A stretch of DNA of 64,000 nt from Owenia fusiformis (GCA_903813345.2 CAIIXF020000001.1:61087885-61151884), one strand, 5' to 3'. Numbered from the stretch's first letter, positions 26,128-41,100 are shown. The notes: generated from the letters alone by a model not told the origin. Program-made: numbers and translations.

Positions 26128-29100
26128 ATGACTACACTGACAATATGGGACTGGGAGGTTGAGAAATATCCGCTGCAAGTAGGTGTGGGTGTCATTATTG
26201 GAGGATGGACTTTTGTAAAACTTGTCAACTATTTCTTGCAGAGGTCAAAACTTAAAAGTGCTAGAGTCAGAAAGAGGGCAGAGTGCAAACAGGCCAAACA
26301 AGTCTTGGAAGATCAAATTAAACAGGTACACATTGCATTTTATTGGCTCACACAGTGAGTCTATGGGATCCACCAGGCGTCCATCCGTCCATTGGTCTGT
26401 CCATCCGTTGGTCCGTTGGTCCGTCCGTCAACATTGGCCGCACAAATTAAAACTGCTATTCGGATTGTGTCATATCCACATTCATTTTGTGCATATCCAT
26501 AATGCCTATTTGACCTATCATCGCCATTTCCCAAGTTCGCCCGGTTTCCGAGAAATTGCTGATTTTGACGTCAAAAAGTCAAATTTTCTGTAAATACTAG
26601 ACACTTTGTTGAAGTTGAACTTTCAAATAATTTGTAGTAGTTGCTGTATATGCAACTTATGTCCTCTGTCGATGTCAAAGCTCTTGGAATTACAGTTTTT
26701 GGTGTTTACTATATAAAATTTGACAAAAATGGTAGAGGACTTGGTCATTTTCAGGAAACTTTCTCATGTATAAAGTCAATGGCAGGTTTTGTGATTGACG
26801 AGTTTCTCAAAGTTTGCCTTATACTTGAACATTTCTTGCAATGAATTACATCATTACTAGATTTAAGCATTCCCTACATATTTCTCAATATATGCCAGCA
26901 TCAAATTTTTACCGTTTTTGAGATATTTGACGTCAAAAAACAGTAAAAATAAGATATTTTTCAACTTCCTTCAATTTTTGGGAAAATCATCTATAAGTTG
27001 CCAGGAGTTCAAATCTGACATTAGCTTAAGGATTTGACCTTCAGTGACCAGCTTCGAAATGTCAAAAAGTTGATTTTTCAAATTGATTTTTGGATGTAAA
27101 TTTTGGTCAGCTTACTACTTTTTTCAAGGCCCGACTTCGTCGCTAACATGCTAAATATAAGAGTTAGCTGACGTTTGGGAGTCTGACTTACCTTCTAAAG
27201 GTTAGAACCCGAATCTTAATGAAACCATATCACCTTTGTTGCGTCGATGATGATGCATACACATAACAAAGGTGATATGGTTTCATTAAGATTCGGTTTC
27301 TAACCTTTAGAAGGTAAGTCAGACTCCCAAACGTCAGCTAACTCTTATATTTAGCATGTTAGCGACGAAGTCGGGCCTTGAAAAAGGTAGTAATCACAAA
27401 ATACCTTACTGAGCTCTGAATAAGTAAAATTTTCAAGGTCAAAGGTCAAAGGTCACACAACTATCCTATCTAAGTTTTTCAAAGTTCGAGACTACAAATC
27501 CAAATCAATATTTTTGTTTGAAAGTCAGGATATACATTCCTCTGAAGGTTCCAAACTGTGTGAGCACAGGACCGTGGGTCCTTTATTCAGTACTTGGGAG
27601 TTTTCATAAAGGCGGAGTGTCTTGAAAGCCCATGGTTCTATACCTGAGGTTCTATCTATATCTCTTGAAAGCCCATGGTTACCTGCACCTTAGAACTCAC
27701 TTTGTGAATTGGGATTTTTGGTCGTGTTGCCTAATTCTCAAATAAAAATTTCAAAACACATTTAAGTGATCAAGATCTTTTGGTTCGCTTTTATGAATTT
27801 ACAGTCGGGTCAGTCATTAATGATATTTTAGTCCTTTTCGCTAGAATATCAGCCCTTTTCGCATTTGTACAAAAATACAGGCACACACAGCACTGAACGA
27901 GTTGGAACCCTGAGAGCAAATCCTCCTTGTTAATTGCTTTGAACTGTGTAATCTACCATGATAATGTACAAAAAATATTCATAGAAAAGTGTGAAATAGA
28001 AAAATATGATCATTGGAAATTAAACTAAAAAAATAATCGTAATACAGATATACTTTAATCCCTTTTTAATGTGCTTCTTTCTTACAGAGAAATATCTCCA
28101 AAGAAGTTGTAGAAGAGATTACCAATCTAAGTTTGTCTGAACTACAAAGCAAACTAAAAGATGGCACTCTTGATGTCCTGGATGTTCTCCACGCTTATCA
28201 GGCAAAGGTAAACATTGGAATAATCACCTAAATATTTATAATATCATTAAGACCCAGGCTTGATCTGTTTGTTTGTTTGTTTGTTTATTTATTTGTTTGT
28301 TTTTTGTTTATTTATTAAACGGATTTACTTCAAATTTTCACAAATGTTACATGGTAAGAAGTTCTAGAGCTGATTAATTTTTCAGTGGCCATCTTGCATT
28401 TTGGAGGCCATCTTAGAAGTTTTTAGATAAATCTTGTCATCGCGATTCCAGGAAAACCACTTAATGGATTTACTTCAAATTTTACACATGTTACATGGTA
28501 AGAAGTTCTAGAGCTGATTAACTTTTCGGTGGCCATCTTGCATTCTGGTGGCCATCTTGGAAGTTTTTAGATAAATCTTGTCATCGCAATTCCAGGAAAA
28601 CCATTTGACAGATTTACCTTGAATTTTCACACATGTTACATGGTAAGAAGTTCTAGAGCTGATTAACATTTTGGTGGCCATCTTGCATTCTGGTGGCCAT
28701 CTTGGAAGTTTTAAGATAAATCTTGTCATCGCGATTCCAGGAAAACTACTTGACGGATTTACTTTGAATTTTCACACATGTTACATGGAAGGTAAAGAGT
28801 TCTAAAGCTGATTAACTTTTTGGTGGCCATCTTGCATTCTGGCGGCCATCTTGGAACTTTTTAGATAAATCTTGTCATCGCAATTCCGAAAAACCACTCA
28901 ACGGATTTACTTCAAATTTTCACCTAGTACATAGTTCATAATGATCTTTTAAATTATCTGTAATATTACAAATGTTGCCATTTGACAAGTCTTCATTTCA
29001 TTCAGGCTATTTTAAATGAAACATTTAGTATAACTTTAAATTGTGATTCTCAAATACTTTATATAGTAAAACTGTCTAATCTGAACACCATTGGAATCTA

Positions 29101-32100
29101 TGAAAAATTGAGAGCTGTTCAGATTAGAAAGGTGTTCAATTACACATGCTTCACTGTTTATTAAAAATTTAATCTACCCTAGTCTGAGTAATTTAATACA
29201 ATATAATAATGTTGGTTTTTTAATAAGTCTCTATTTGTTGTCAGGCCCTAGAGTGTGACGAGAAGACTAACTGTATTATAGAGCCATTTAAGGAGGCAGA
29301 GGTAAGATGCTATATTTGGGCATATTATGGGTAAGATGCTATATTTGGTTATATAATTCGCATGATGCTTCATTCGGACACAATGCAGTGGCGTAGCTAC
29401 GTGTACGCCAAGTACGCCCAGGTGTACTCTCAAATTTTAAGGAAAAATAAAATTTACCTGATTAATTGTGATGAAAAATATATATTTTACCAAGAGATAG
29501 AAACCGATAGGAGATCTATGAAGACTCGTGTTAATATATAAAAAAGTTCTGGATTATTTCATTCTCTTTGTTTTGAATCAGTTAGCAATGAAGTAACACG
29601 GTGGAGCCATAAATGGCAACAAGTTGCTCAAGGGAACATCCCAGCAACTCTTATGACACTATTCAACAGACCCCCCAGCCTCTTTACCCCGATGTCTACA
29701 CGTGTTTGGTCCAGCTGCTAACATTGCCAGTATCCACTTGCGTGGCTGAACGAAGCTTTAGCAGTTTGAAACGCATTAAGTCATACAGTACTTGCGTTCC
29801 ACAATGAACGAGGAAAGACTTTCTTCCTTTGCCATGATACCATATCCTTAGGGAACAGGATATAAACATTGATACTGTTATTGACATGTTCGCAAATGCA
29901 AAAAACAGAAAGATAGAATTTATTCTATAGAATCACGTACAGATTGTTAAGATCCGAAATGGAGTTGAGACGGTCGTGTAACTGTTCTTTTATTGTTAAT
30001 CATCTTATGAGCTAGATAAAAACAAACACAGAATATTTCATGGAGAATGACCACAAAAGCTTAAAACAATGAGCCTCATTCATACAGTTTTAGGTAGCCT
30101 TAAAAACAAAATCGCCTTGATAGACGGCTTCGATCGCCGATGGCATGATTATATAGAATCTGTCTATTTTGTTTCCCGAATATTATCTGTTAATACAGTT
30201 AATTCAATCCCTTTAAAAAGCTATGTCAAAATGATCAAACAATACATATTTCCTTCATTGAATTAAGAGTGTTTAGTGTGTCCCCTATCTTCTGAACACC
30301 CGGGATCTTCCTATTTTATGGAACCATCGTTTTGTTAATTTTGATAAAACCGGGAAATCATACGGGCGTACACTCGCAAAATGGCATGGATATGATACTA
30401 TACTTGAGCTTATAATCGGTAAGATGTTAAATTTAGGGATATAATTGGTTGCCGGCTGTAATTCTGCATATAATGGTTTTGACGCTATATTTGGGCATAT
30501 AATGAGTCGCTAATTTGGGGAATTCATATTGACAAATGTGAAATATGAATATTGTAAATGAAAAAGCATCAAAGAAATACACTTTACAGATATTTAATTG
30601 TTATGATATTTTAATTGCGTACCATCAATAGAAATAAAAAATCTTATTTATTAATTAATCTACTTTCCAGGAGTGGGCAGCATCTGTGAAAGAAAATGTT
30701 TCCAAGGATTCTCCACTGTTTGGGGTCCCAGTCTCATTGAAGGAGAACTATGGGGTAGAGGTGAGAAACTTATCAAGCAATTTTCTATTTTGTCTGATCT
30801 ATTTGTCTGTGCTTAGATATTGATAAAGAGAACTATTGGGTGGTTGGATATGTATGTATCACATAATCATTAAGAGTGTAATGAAAGTGTTTATAATATG
30901 AACAATACAACCTGCCTAATCTGAGTATCACCAGGACAGGCCAAAAGTGCTCAGTTTAGCAGGCATTCACATTTCAAGGTTTTTTAATATGTGAGTCCAA
31001 GTGAATAGGGGATATGAAAATTGGGACTAATTCACATTGAGACGTGTTCAAATTGAGAGGTGTTTGAACATACATGTTTCACTGTATTTGTGTTTTATTT
31101 GTAGGGTTATGACAGTGTTTATGGAATGTCAGTCCTAATTGGAAAGCCATCACATGAAGATAGTGTAATAGGCCAGGTAAGGGTTAAATGAGATAATATG
31201 CTCCAAGTTATTTTCAATGTTTATCTGTAATCCTGTATACTCTTTTATTCCATAGTTAGCATGATATTCATAGGATAACATGTGAAAATAAAAACGGTAT
31301 TTTTGTAATCAGTGGTAAAATATGATATTTTTGACAAATTTTCATTTAACCATAGCATACGACTTTTTAGCCATGACATACGACGCCGTATGCGATGGTT
31401 AATGGATTTTTGCTACTTCAGACTCAAAACGAGGCTTAATGTCAACATGGCCGAATCGTTTGGCAGATTCGAGTTAAATCATTTAATTTCGGACGATTCT
31501 GATGATTCAAATGATGAACACTCACAATCTTTGATAAGTGGACATTTACAAATCGGAGATAAAGACCCAGACGATCTGATAAGTGCACAGAGGAACAAAA
31601 ACACTGTCAAAAAGACTCGTTATGATATAAAAATCTTGGAAAATTTTTTGAAAGTGAGAGGAGAAAACAGAGACATAAAAGACATTGAACCAGATGCACT
31701 GAATACATTACTAAGTATCTTTTTCACGAATGTGACCAAGAAAGATGGTAATGAGTATGAACCAACTAGCCTTAGAAGTCTATTTGCAAGCATATCGAGG
31801 TATCTTCAAGAATCTGGCTACCCACATAATATTTTGGAAGATGCACAATTCAAGAAAACAAGAGACACTTTAAAATCAAAACAGAAACAATTAAAATGTA
31901 TTGGGAAAGGGAATCGACCTAATCGATCACGATCGCTTACTGAGGAAGAAGTTGAAAAACTATTCGAATCGATGGCATTTTCATTGGAAAATCCAGAATC
32001 ACTATCAAATCTTGTTTGGTGGAATAATTGTGTACATTTCGGAATTCGACCAGGGCATGAAAGTCGAAATATACATTGGGGGGACCTCAGGTTGAAAACT

Positions 32101-35100
32101 TCCAATGGCAAAGAATACGTTGAATTTAAAGAACGACAAACCAAAACGAGAACAGGCGAAACTCCACGCAATATCAGAACGGTCCCACCAAAGATGTTTG
32201 CTACGAGTGGAGATCCTAATGACCCCAGAGACCCAGTCTCTGCCTTCAAGAAATATCAGAACATGCGGCCTTGTTCTATGAACTATGATGATGCTCCCTT
32301 CTACTTGGGCATTCGCAGAGGCAAGGATGAAGTCCCAGTGGGATCATGGTATCTTACACAACCTATGGGAGAAAACACCCTCATGCAAATAATGAAGAAA
32401 TGTTGCACTAAAGGTAATTAAACAGTCTTAAATAATGAAATAAGTGTTTCCCAAGTATTTAATACAATGTTAATAGATATGTTCCTGTAGTTTTTACCAC
32501 ATAATTTTTTCTCAAAGTGTTCCAATCCACAAATTTGTCAAATCATGCCATTTTCATAATTTTTTCCCTTAAGCTCACAGAAATAAATTCATTTTGGCTA
32601 CTGTATTTTCAAATGCTGGGGAGATCACAAGTTCATATTATTTCTATTGCTTGTATGCAAACTTGGCAGATTTATGTTCATACATTGTTGACACCTTTTT
32701 CATGTATAATTCCAGCTGGTATTAGTGCAGACAATGTAAGCAATCATTCCAGCAGGAAAACTCTCGTGAAAACACTGAAGAAAGGTGGAGTTTCAGATAC
32801 TAATATACAACAGATGACGGGGCATAAAAACATACAGAGTATAACAAACTACCACGAACTGGACATTGAAGAACACAAGGATATAAGTCATACACTTAGT
32901 GCATACAAGCCAAATGGCAACAAGGAAAATCACAAAATAAATGAGGCTCAGTCATTGGAATGTGCTATATCAAGTATGTCTCAGTCTGGTAATCCCCTTC
33001 CAGCTATTTTCCAGAATAGTCATATATCTGGTGGGAACTTTAGCTTTAACATTACTCTTCCTTCATCTAGTACAGTTGAAAGTGTTTCAAAACATAAAAT
33101 ATTGAGAAGTGACTCATCACAGTCACGGTAACAAGGATTTTTGATATGTTATGTTTGAACATGACTATTGACTATAGACTGTTATATGACTGGTAAAATA
33201 TTGATAAGTGACTAATCACAGTCACAATTACAATGATTATTGGCCATGATATGTGAACATGACTATTGACTGTTGGCTTTTTAATTAGACTGTTGTCTAT
33301 TTACTGATCTATTTGTTTGTAAAATATTGTGTAAATATTGTTTGAAAGGCTAACTATTGTAATAAAAGTTTTAACTTGATATTTATGTATTGTTATTCCT
33401 TTTGATAATTAGAGGTGAAGAATATGACAAGTACTCTTTAACTATGGAATAAAAAGAACATCCTATGATTTACTCGTGATATGATTTTAATCCACTCATG
33501 GATATTGATATCTGCACTCTCTCGCTACGCTCGCTCGTGCAGATATCATATCCATTCGTGGATAAAAATCATATCACTCATAAATCATAGGATATCCTCT
33601 ATGTATCTAATATACCTACTGAAGTGTAGTGAGGGAGCATGTTGGATATCTTTGTATTTTCCTACTTTTGCTGAAGTTCTGGACATTCAACTGTCTCCAT
33701 TCTGTCCTGCTCCATTCAAAAATCAATTTTCACATGTATTCTAAATTAAAGAGAAATCAACAAATATGTTGTAGGTCCTGAGATCACAAGGTGCCATACC
33801 ATATGTCCGAACCAACGTACCACAGACCATGATATCGTAAGGCACAATTACATAATTGATAATTCCATGGCAAACAGATAATGTGTACATATGTATAGTC
33901 AAACACATTCCAAATGTAGATTGTAGGCCGGTTTTAAAGTTGCTAGCAACTCTCATTAAAATATCAAGTTACATCCACACTTTAACATGGCACAGATAGT
34001 CAGGATTATTGAGTTTGAGCATTAGACTACATTGCTAAATACTTGATTTTGATTGGCTAATCTTGAGGACTTTTAAATTTGAAAAATGTTATCAGTGTTT
34101 TTAAATGTCCTATCACAATCCAACAAAATGATGAAGTTGAAATCTAACTGCAGAATATGAACTTAAAAACATTGAGAGATACACATAACAAAATTGGAAC
34201 CAATACATCTTCTCAATCAATATGAAATGTGCGAAAATTGACAAGCTTTGTGAAAATATCGAAAATACAGTTATTTTGGCTGTTCCATTTGTCTGCCTCC
34301 TATTTATACCCCATGTCCATCTTTAAGACATTCAGATTAGCCTGTGTAAGTGGACGATTTTGATACTTCAAATCAGTTTTCCACTTGGGAGGTGTTCCAC
34401 TTACAGAGGTTTATTTTACTTAAGTTAATGGGAAACTAGACTTCGAAAAGTGATCTGATTATGGGGGTTCCACTTTAAAGAGAGGTGTTCTTGTTTACAA
34501 GTTTTATCCACACAGACATTGAACAATTTGTGCATATATAGAGTCATAAACACATTCCAAATGTAGATTGCTGACTGTCTCTAAGACATGCCAATAATGT
34601 ACTATTGCATTTTCTGATGAATTACAAATATCCTTTTTTATTCCCAGATGGGATTGTTCTAATCCTGTATTTGGAGCCACTAAGAATCCCCATGACACAA
34701 CAAGGACTCCTGGAGGGTCATCTGGTGGTGAATGTGCACTGCTCGCTGGTCAAGGATCAATTCTTGGGTTTGGTAGTGATATAGGTGGCAGTCTACGCAT
34801 CCCGTCTAACATGTGTGGGACGTACGGGTTCAAACCAACAGTTGGTAGACTTAGGTAAGCACTCTCATGAACAGTAAATGGCATGAATTGAAATTGATGT
34901 TATGTTGCCTTTTGATTGTATGGGTGGTATGTATGTTTGTTGAGGCTCTGTGATGTCACAATGCAAATGCCTCATCAGTATATCAGCAAAATTCTGTATA
35001 TTTTACTTCTGCATGCTTGACACATAGTTTATGCATCTGACTTTTCATATGTTGTGATTCCAGTGCAAAGGGAACACATGGATGCACAAAAGGACAGCAA

Positions 35101-38100
35101 ATAGGTATGTCTCTAATCCAGAATATACATCTACATGTGCATGGTGTATGGGGGATATTAATCAATGGGGGATCCAAAATTAATTATTACCATGTGTCTT
35201 TTTAAATGTGATAATATTAAGGACTTGAAGGAACGTCTGTGATACAGGTAATACATGTCCTCTATCCAGTATCAACCTTTAGTCTCGGTTTCATAGGATT
35301 ATTTGCTGGTTTCTTTCAGTGAGAGCTGCCTATGGACCTTTAGCTAGAGATGTAGATGGCTTAGTTACTGCTATGAAAGCCCTGCTTGTGCCACTGATGT
35401 TTAAACTAGACCCCACAGTCAACCCTCTACCTTTCAGGACTGAGGTATGTAACCTTATCTATTGCAGCATGTTGCTCAATTTTATTTTTTTCCATCAATA
35501 AATTTCATTGTCTTACCAATCATTAAAGCAGATATGAAATGGTATTTTTAACCTAAAGGAATCAATATAATTTTTTGATAGATGTATTTGGACATGTTTT
35601 CTCATCAGTAGTGTGAAAACTATTTCACTCTAACGATCGTTATAGCTGCTTAATAAGCAATATTCGAATTGGTTGTGACGTTATTGGCCCCCACGTGATC
35701 TCTCACTGGTCCCCACGTGGCCCGTTTTGGTCCATTAGATCACGACGTCATAATGCCAAAATGTTTTGTTATTTGTTTATACAACAATCCTATGGTTGCC
35801 GTGACGTTGTGATTACTATGGAACCAATAAACCAAATCTAATATTTTGTATATGACGTTACTAATCACGTGGGGGCCAATTTGATTTATCAGTTAGTTTT
35901 ATTTCGTTATCTATGACCGTTAGCGGTTATCTAACATTTACTTTACAATGGCTATCGCAAGAACTCTACGATGGGCTTACAATGGAAAAAACCGCATTCT
36001 TGTAGCTGCAAGTTGAGAAAAGCTATTTCAGTTGTCCTTTGAAGCAATAAATTTATAAAAGTACATATATATCAAATAACTACTAAACTGAAAATATATT
36101 TTCATATCAGGTGTTTGAAGATAATCGCAAGTTGAAAATTGGTTGGTATGACAATGATGGTTGGTTCACTCCACCCCCATGTATGCAAAGAGGAGTGGCC
36201 ATAGCTAAGGCTAAACTAGAGGCCATGGGACATACAGTAAGGAAACATCATTTTAAGTCAACCTAAAAAATGTAGCTCAGCCATGAACTTGAAGAAATCA
36301 TTTTAATGGCTCGACACAGTGCAATGTCCCTTATGTTGCATCGAGTTGAAGAAAATTTTAGACATTTATGTTTAATTATGATGTGCTCATCAAGTTAAAG
36401 GCAATAGTCAATTTACTTGCAGATAAGAGATTAGTATTGTAATGTACATTGACACAATTGATTTTTCGGCATTAAACATGTGTGTGTGTTGTACTTGAAT
36501 GAGTTTGGGACTCATGATCAATTGAAAAGCATCTTTATCTGATAAATGTGTTTGTTTACAGTTGGTACCATGGAAACCACCCAATGCAACGCTGGGGGCT
36601 GAACTCTATGTGAGAGCCATGTTCTCTGATAAATGTGAGACAATCAACGAAATGCTGTGAGTAATTACAGATAATCACAATGTAAACTTACAATTTAGGT
36701 TGTTGTGTTTTTATTATTGTTTTTTATTCTATTAGTTATTTCTTATTTTCTTTATGATAGATTCCATTAACTATACCACCTAAAGAAGTTTGGGAGGGAT
36801 ATAGAAAAGCTGTCTGTCCCTCTGTTCATGCATCCATTCGTCCATCCATCTGTCTGGGCAATTACTCAAATACCAGTTGACAGATTTGATTCCAATTTTA
36901 TAGGCGTATGCCTTATGGTGTAGGACCTCTGCTCAAGAAGGGATCTACAATATGGCCGTTAAATTCAAAATAGACACTATTTTTTGTAAAAATTAACTAA
37001 TTCAGAAATACTAGTTCACTGATTCAATTCAAATTTTATATGCTGTTCCCTAGGGACAAAGGTACTTTACCCAAGAAGACATTTTCAAAATGGCCACCAT
37101 TTTTTGCAAAAGAGCAATATCTTTGATAACCCAGATACTAATAGATGGATTTGGTTAAAATTTGATGCTTAGAAACAAAGGAGCTCTGCTCAAGAAAACA
37201 TCTTCAAGCTGATTGCCTCTGAAATTTAAAACGTCATTTTTCACTAAAAGCGTGGGCTTTCAAAAATAAAACGTAATATTTGATAACTCAACTTTTTTAT
37301 GCTGATGTCTACGGAACAAAGGAGATCTGCTTGAGAAGAAATTTTTAAGGTGACAGTTGAATTTCAATATGGCCACCAATTTTCAAAACTCAAATACCAG
37401 TAGATGGATTCAGTTCAAATTTTGTATTCTGATGCCTAGAGATAGAGGAGCTCTGCACAATTTATAGTGCAGAGTATTAGATATGATACCCTATATCCTA
37501 GGATATTCTCTCTATATTATGATATTATAGTTTGGTTAGGCAGAGAGTCAAAGAAAGATATAAATTGAAAATATTATAACATGTCATATAGAGACAACTA
37601 TGACTCTGTAAATATGTTATTTCTATATTACCTGGCCATAATTGCAGGAGGTATGACACATTAGATGTTTGCTTCATGATCCAGTACACGATGGCCAACA
37701 TCTACTGGCCATTACGTAGATTCCTAGTCTTCATACTACACTACCTTGTGAGTGGTTTACAGCTTTATTCTGCATTTAGAATGTACTGTAAACCTCATGA
37801 TTGAAACCATTTGTTCAAAATGAAGGGGTTTACCATGATGTTTACATGAGTGTACAAAGAACAAAGGGGTTTATTTAGATGTTGAGCTCTATCTGAGTTA
37901 TGCTTAATGGTTTCATTGAAAAGTAAAAGAAACTTGGTCCTCTGGCTTTTCACCTAAAGGAGCCCCTTTGTATGATGCTGGTGGACTTATTTCAAAGCTA
38001 TATGGTTTTTAGTGAGACATTCTAACAACTCTTTGGTTGGAGCTTTACAATAACTCTCTTGTTTATTTTAGTGTTTCCGTAGCAACTATATCTTTTAATT

Positions 38101-41100
38101 ATATTGTATTTAATGCATGTGTTTTTCACATACTAACAACGCATGATGGGTGACTACCTGCTGCTATATTTATATTGAATAACTGCTGTAACATTTAAAT
38201 GCATGATGAGCAACTAACTCTTGTTACACTTACAGTGTATGATGGGAGACTAACTCCTGTTACATTTACAATGCATGATGGGTGAAAACTAACTCCTGTT
38301 ACATTTACAATGCATGATGGGTGACTAACTCCTATTACATTTACAATGCATGATGGGTGACTAACTCCTGTTACATTTACAATGCATATTACTACATGCA
38401 GCTTGTGTTTCACCCAATATGCCTGCTCGTTGTTCTTTTAAGCCATTATGATGAAGTTGACAGCTGCTTTTGGACACCTTGGAAACTTGCCAACCTTGGC
38501 AAAACAGCTAGAAAACTTCTCGTCTTCCTTACTAAGTTCACTGTGAGTGCTTGTCTCTCCTAACATTATTTCTGCAATTTGTAACATTACTTAAACACTT
38601 TCTAATTCTGCTTCTGCAATTTTAAAAATCATTGAACTTATATTATTTCCACAATGTGTAATGACTTCTGTTTCTAGCATGGTTAGAGTTGACACACTAT
38701 GACACAACGTAAATAACATTGACATATTATTGTAATTACATGCGGACTGGTGAATTGATATTAGCACAGTTGAAATTCATTTAGAAATAAGAAAAAGCAA
38801 TGTTATTGGAGCTTTTCCAAATTGTACACCACTTGAGGAATCAAATACATTTTCGTAAATATTTCATTTAATTCTTGGTCTGATAGAACTTTTCAATTGT
38901 GAGATGTTTCTTAGAATTCATGGAAATCCCCTTGTTGCTGCAAACATAAAATATTCTTTTGTGATGTTTTGTAGATGCCGTCACTGTCTACAGGTCTGAA
39001 AGCTATAGCTGGCTGTGAGTAAGTACAGCTAAAAATGCCTCATGTAACATTTTAAAATAAGTGATTGAATTATTTTTGTCCCACAAGGGGGGTTCATTTG
39101 CTCCCCCTGAACTGATTTGACTGTACTTAAGTCACAGATTGGTTAAGACTTTTAAAAAGCTGTGATTTAGGTGAGTGAGTGAGACTTATGTTCTGTTTTC
39201 TTATTCCAGCTCTGCTTATGATTTCTGGAACCTTGCAGTTGCAGCTGAGGTGGGTAATATACAATTATAGCACAGAGTCAATATAAATACTCAATTGCAA
39301 TTGGTCAATAAGGGTTTAGTAATCATAACTTTTAGCATTTAAAAATCAGGCCCTGAAAACTATAGAAAGTATGTCATAATGATGATCAACATAACTAATA
39401 TAGGTTTGCCGTGTTGGGATATAATTTTAACAATTCACATTAACGGGGGTCAGTAAGATTTTTTATGAAGACTCAGTTTTCAAACTTAGTATTTTGTCCA
39501 GTTTCATCCAAGTTTATATATTCACATTTATTATGAAAATGCTTCTTCAGTTCATGTACAACACAAAATTATTGTAATTCTATAATTTATTGCTTACTAT
39601 TTTGAATACATTTACCCACTTTAAAGTGTCTTCCATTGTTTATTGTAGGATTATCGTAAGATGGTAATAGAAGACTGGCAGTCACATGACCTGGATGCTG
39701 TAATATCACCAGGATTTGGTTGCCCAGCAATACCATTAAAAACCCCTGCCCTCGCGACAAGTAAGTATGAAATCACACCCTCACTCTCATATGATAGTAA
39801 AGTCTGTCTAATCCCAGTGCCAAAAGTGATGGATTAAAAGGTGTTCATACTTTAAGGTTTTTAGCAACAGAGTCTATGACAGATTAAAAGTACTCTTCAA
39901 AATGAGAGGTGCTCAGATTAGAGAGGTTGGCAGATATGCAGGTCTTATTGTACATATGCATGTGTTTCCTGTGTGGATTTGTTTTACCTTTGAACTTAAG
40001 ATTCATCATTGTTATATAGCTGAGAGCCAACTAGAAAATTGATCAATGGCTTTTGCTTGATTAGCATTTGTCTTTACTCTTATCAATGATTGGTGTTGGA
40101 GAAATAAAAATGTCATCAGCAGATATAATAATAATGTTGTTATTTATTTTTAACTATTTAATAAAACCCCTTTCCAGGTGCAGTAAGCTATACCACTATA
40201 TTCAACGTGCTCAATTTCCCCGCTGGCTCACTTCCTGTCACGAAGGTGAATGCAGCGGACACTGCCAACATGAAGGACTACCCAACTATTGATCTTGCTC
40301 ATAAAACAGTGAAGAAGGTATGTGACTCTTATGTAGTATAGAATAAGATCAATGATAGGCCCTTATGGACCAGCTCACATATTCATGTATGATTTATTAA
40401 TTAAGTCATATTGAAAACATATTTAGGCTGGGGACTTTTGTGTACGGATGGGTTGTGCTGCCAACACACCCATGCAAAGCTTTGACAAAGTGCAGTGTTG
40501 CAAGCTAGGGGGGTCTGGGAGCATGCCCTCTGGAAAAAATGTGAAATTTAGACCCTCTCCATTACATTCTGAGCGTATAGAGAACCATATTTATAATCAT
40601 TATTCTACATAACAACTTTATTGTTTGTACTAACATTATTTTATGTATTCCCTAGCATTATTGTATATATTTAAAACATATGTATTTACGACACTATTGT
40701 TTGATTTGCAACATTATTATATGTATTTACAACAATGTTGTGTTTACAACACTTTGTATGTATTCCAGGGCATGGTTGGAGCAGAGGGCCTTTTGTCAAT
40801 GTGCAGTGTATAACTCTTGATTGTATGTATTTACAACATTATTGTATGTATTCCAGGGCATGGTTGGAGCAGAGGGCCTTCCTGTAAATGTGCAGTGTAT
40901 AACTCTTGATTGTATGTATTTACAACATTATTGTATGTATTCCAGGGCATGGTTGGAGCAGAGGGCCTTCCTGTAAATGTGCAGTGTATAACTCTTGATT
41001 GTATGTATTTACAACATTATTGTATGTATTCCAGGGCATGGTTGGAGCAGAGGGCCTTCCTGTCAATGTGCAGTGTATAACTATTGATTGTATGTATTTA

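Noticed and set aside
27437-27456. Direct repeats aggtcaaaggtca resembling a nuclear-receptor site
   Set aside because: It lies inside a dispersed repeat, far from any promoter, and the half-site is expected by chance in such AT-rich repeat DNA.
31312-31446. Upstream ATG extending the Crypton protein by 45 residues
   Set aside because: The extension is not acidic or conserved in character and the ATG context is weaker than the one at 31447; kept only as an alternative.
38399-38442. Alternative acceptor at 38401 for FAAH exon 12b ([14 protein letters not shown] extension)
   Set aside because: It would enter in phase 0 and could not follow exon 11; the acceptor at 38442 gives the exact length and phase of exon 12a. 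It could only matter if joined after exon 12a, which I cannot exclude without RNA.
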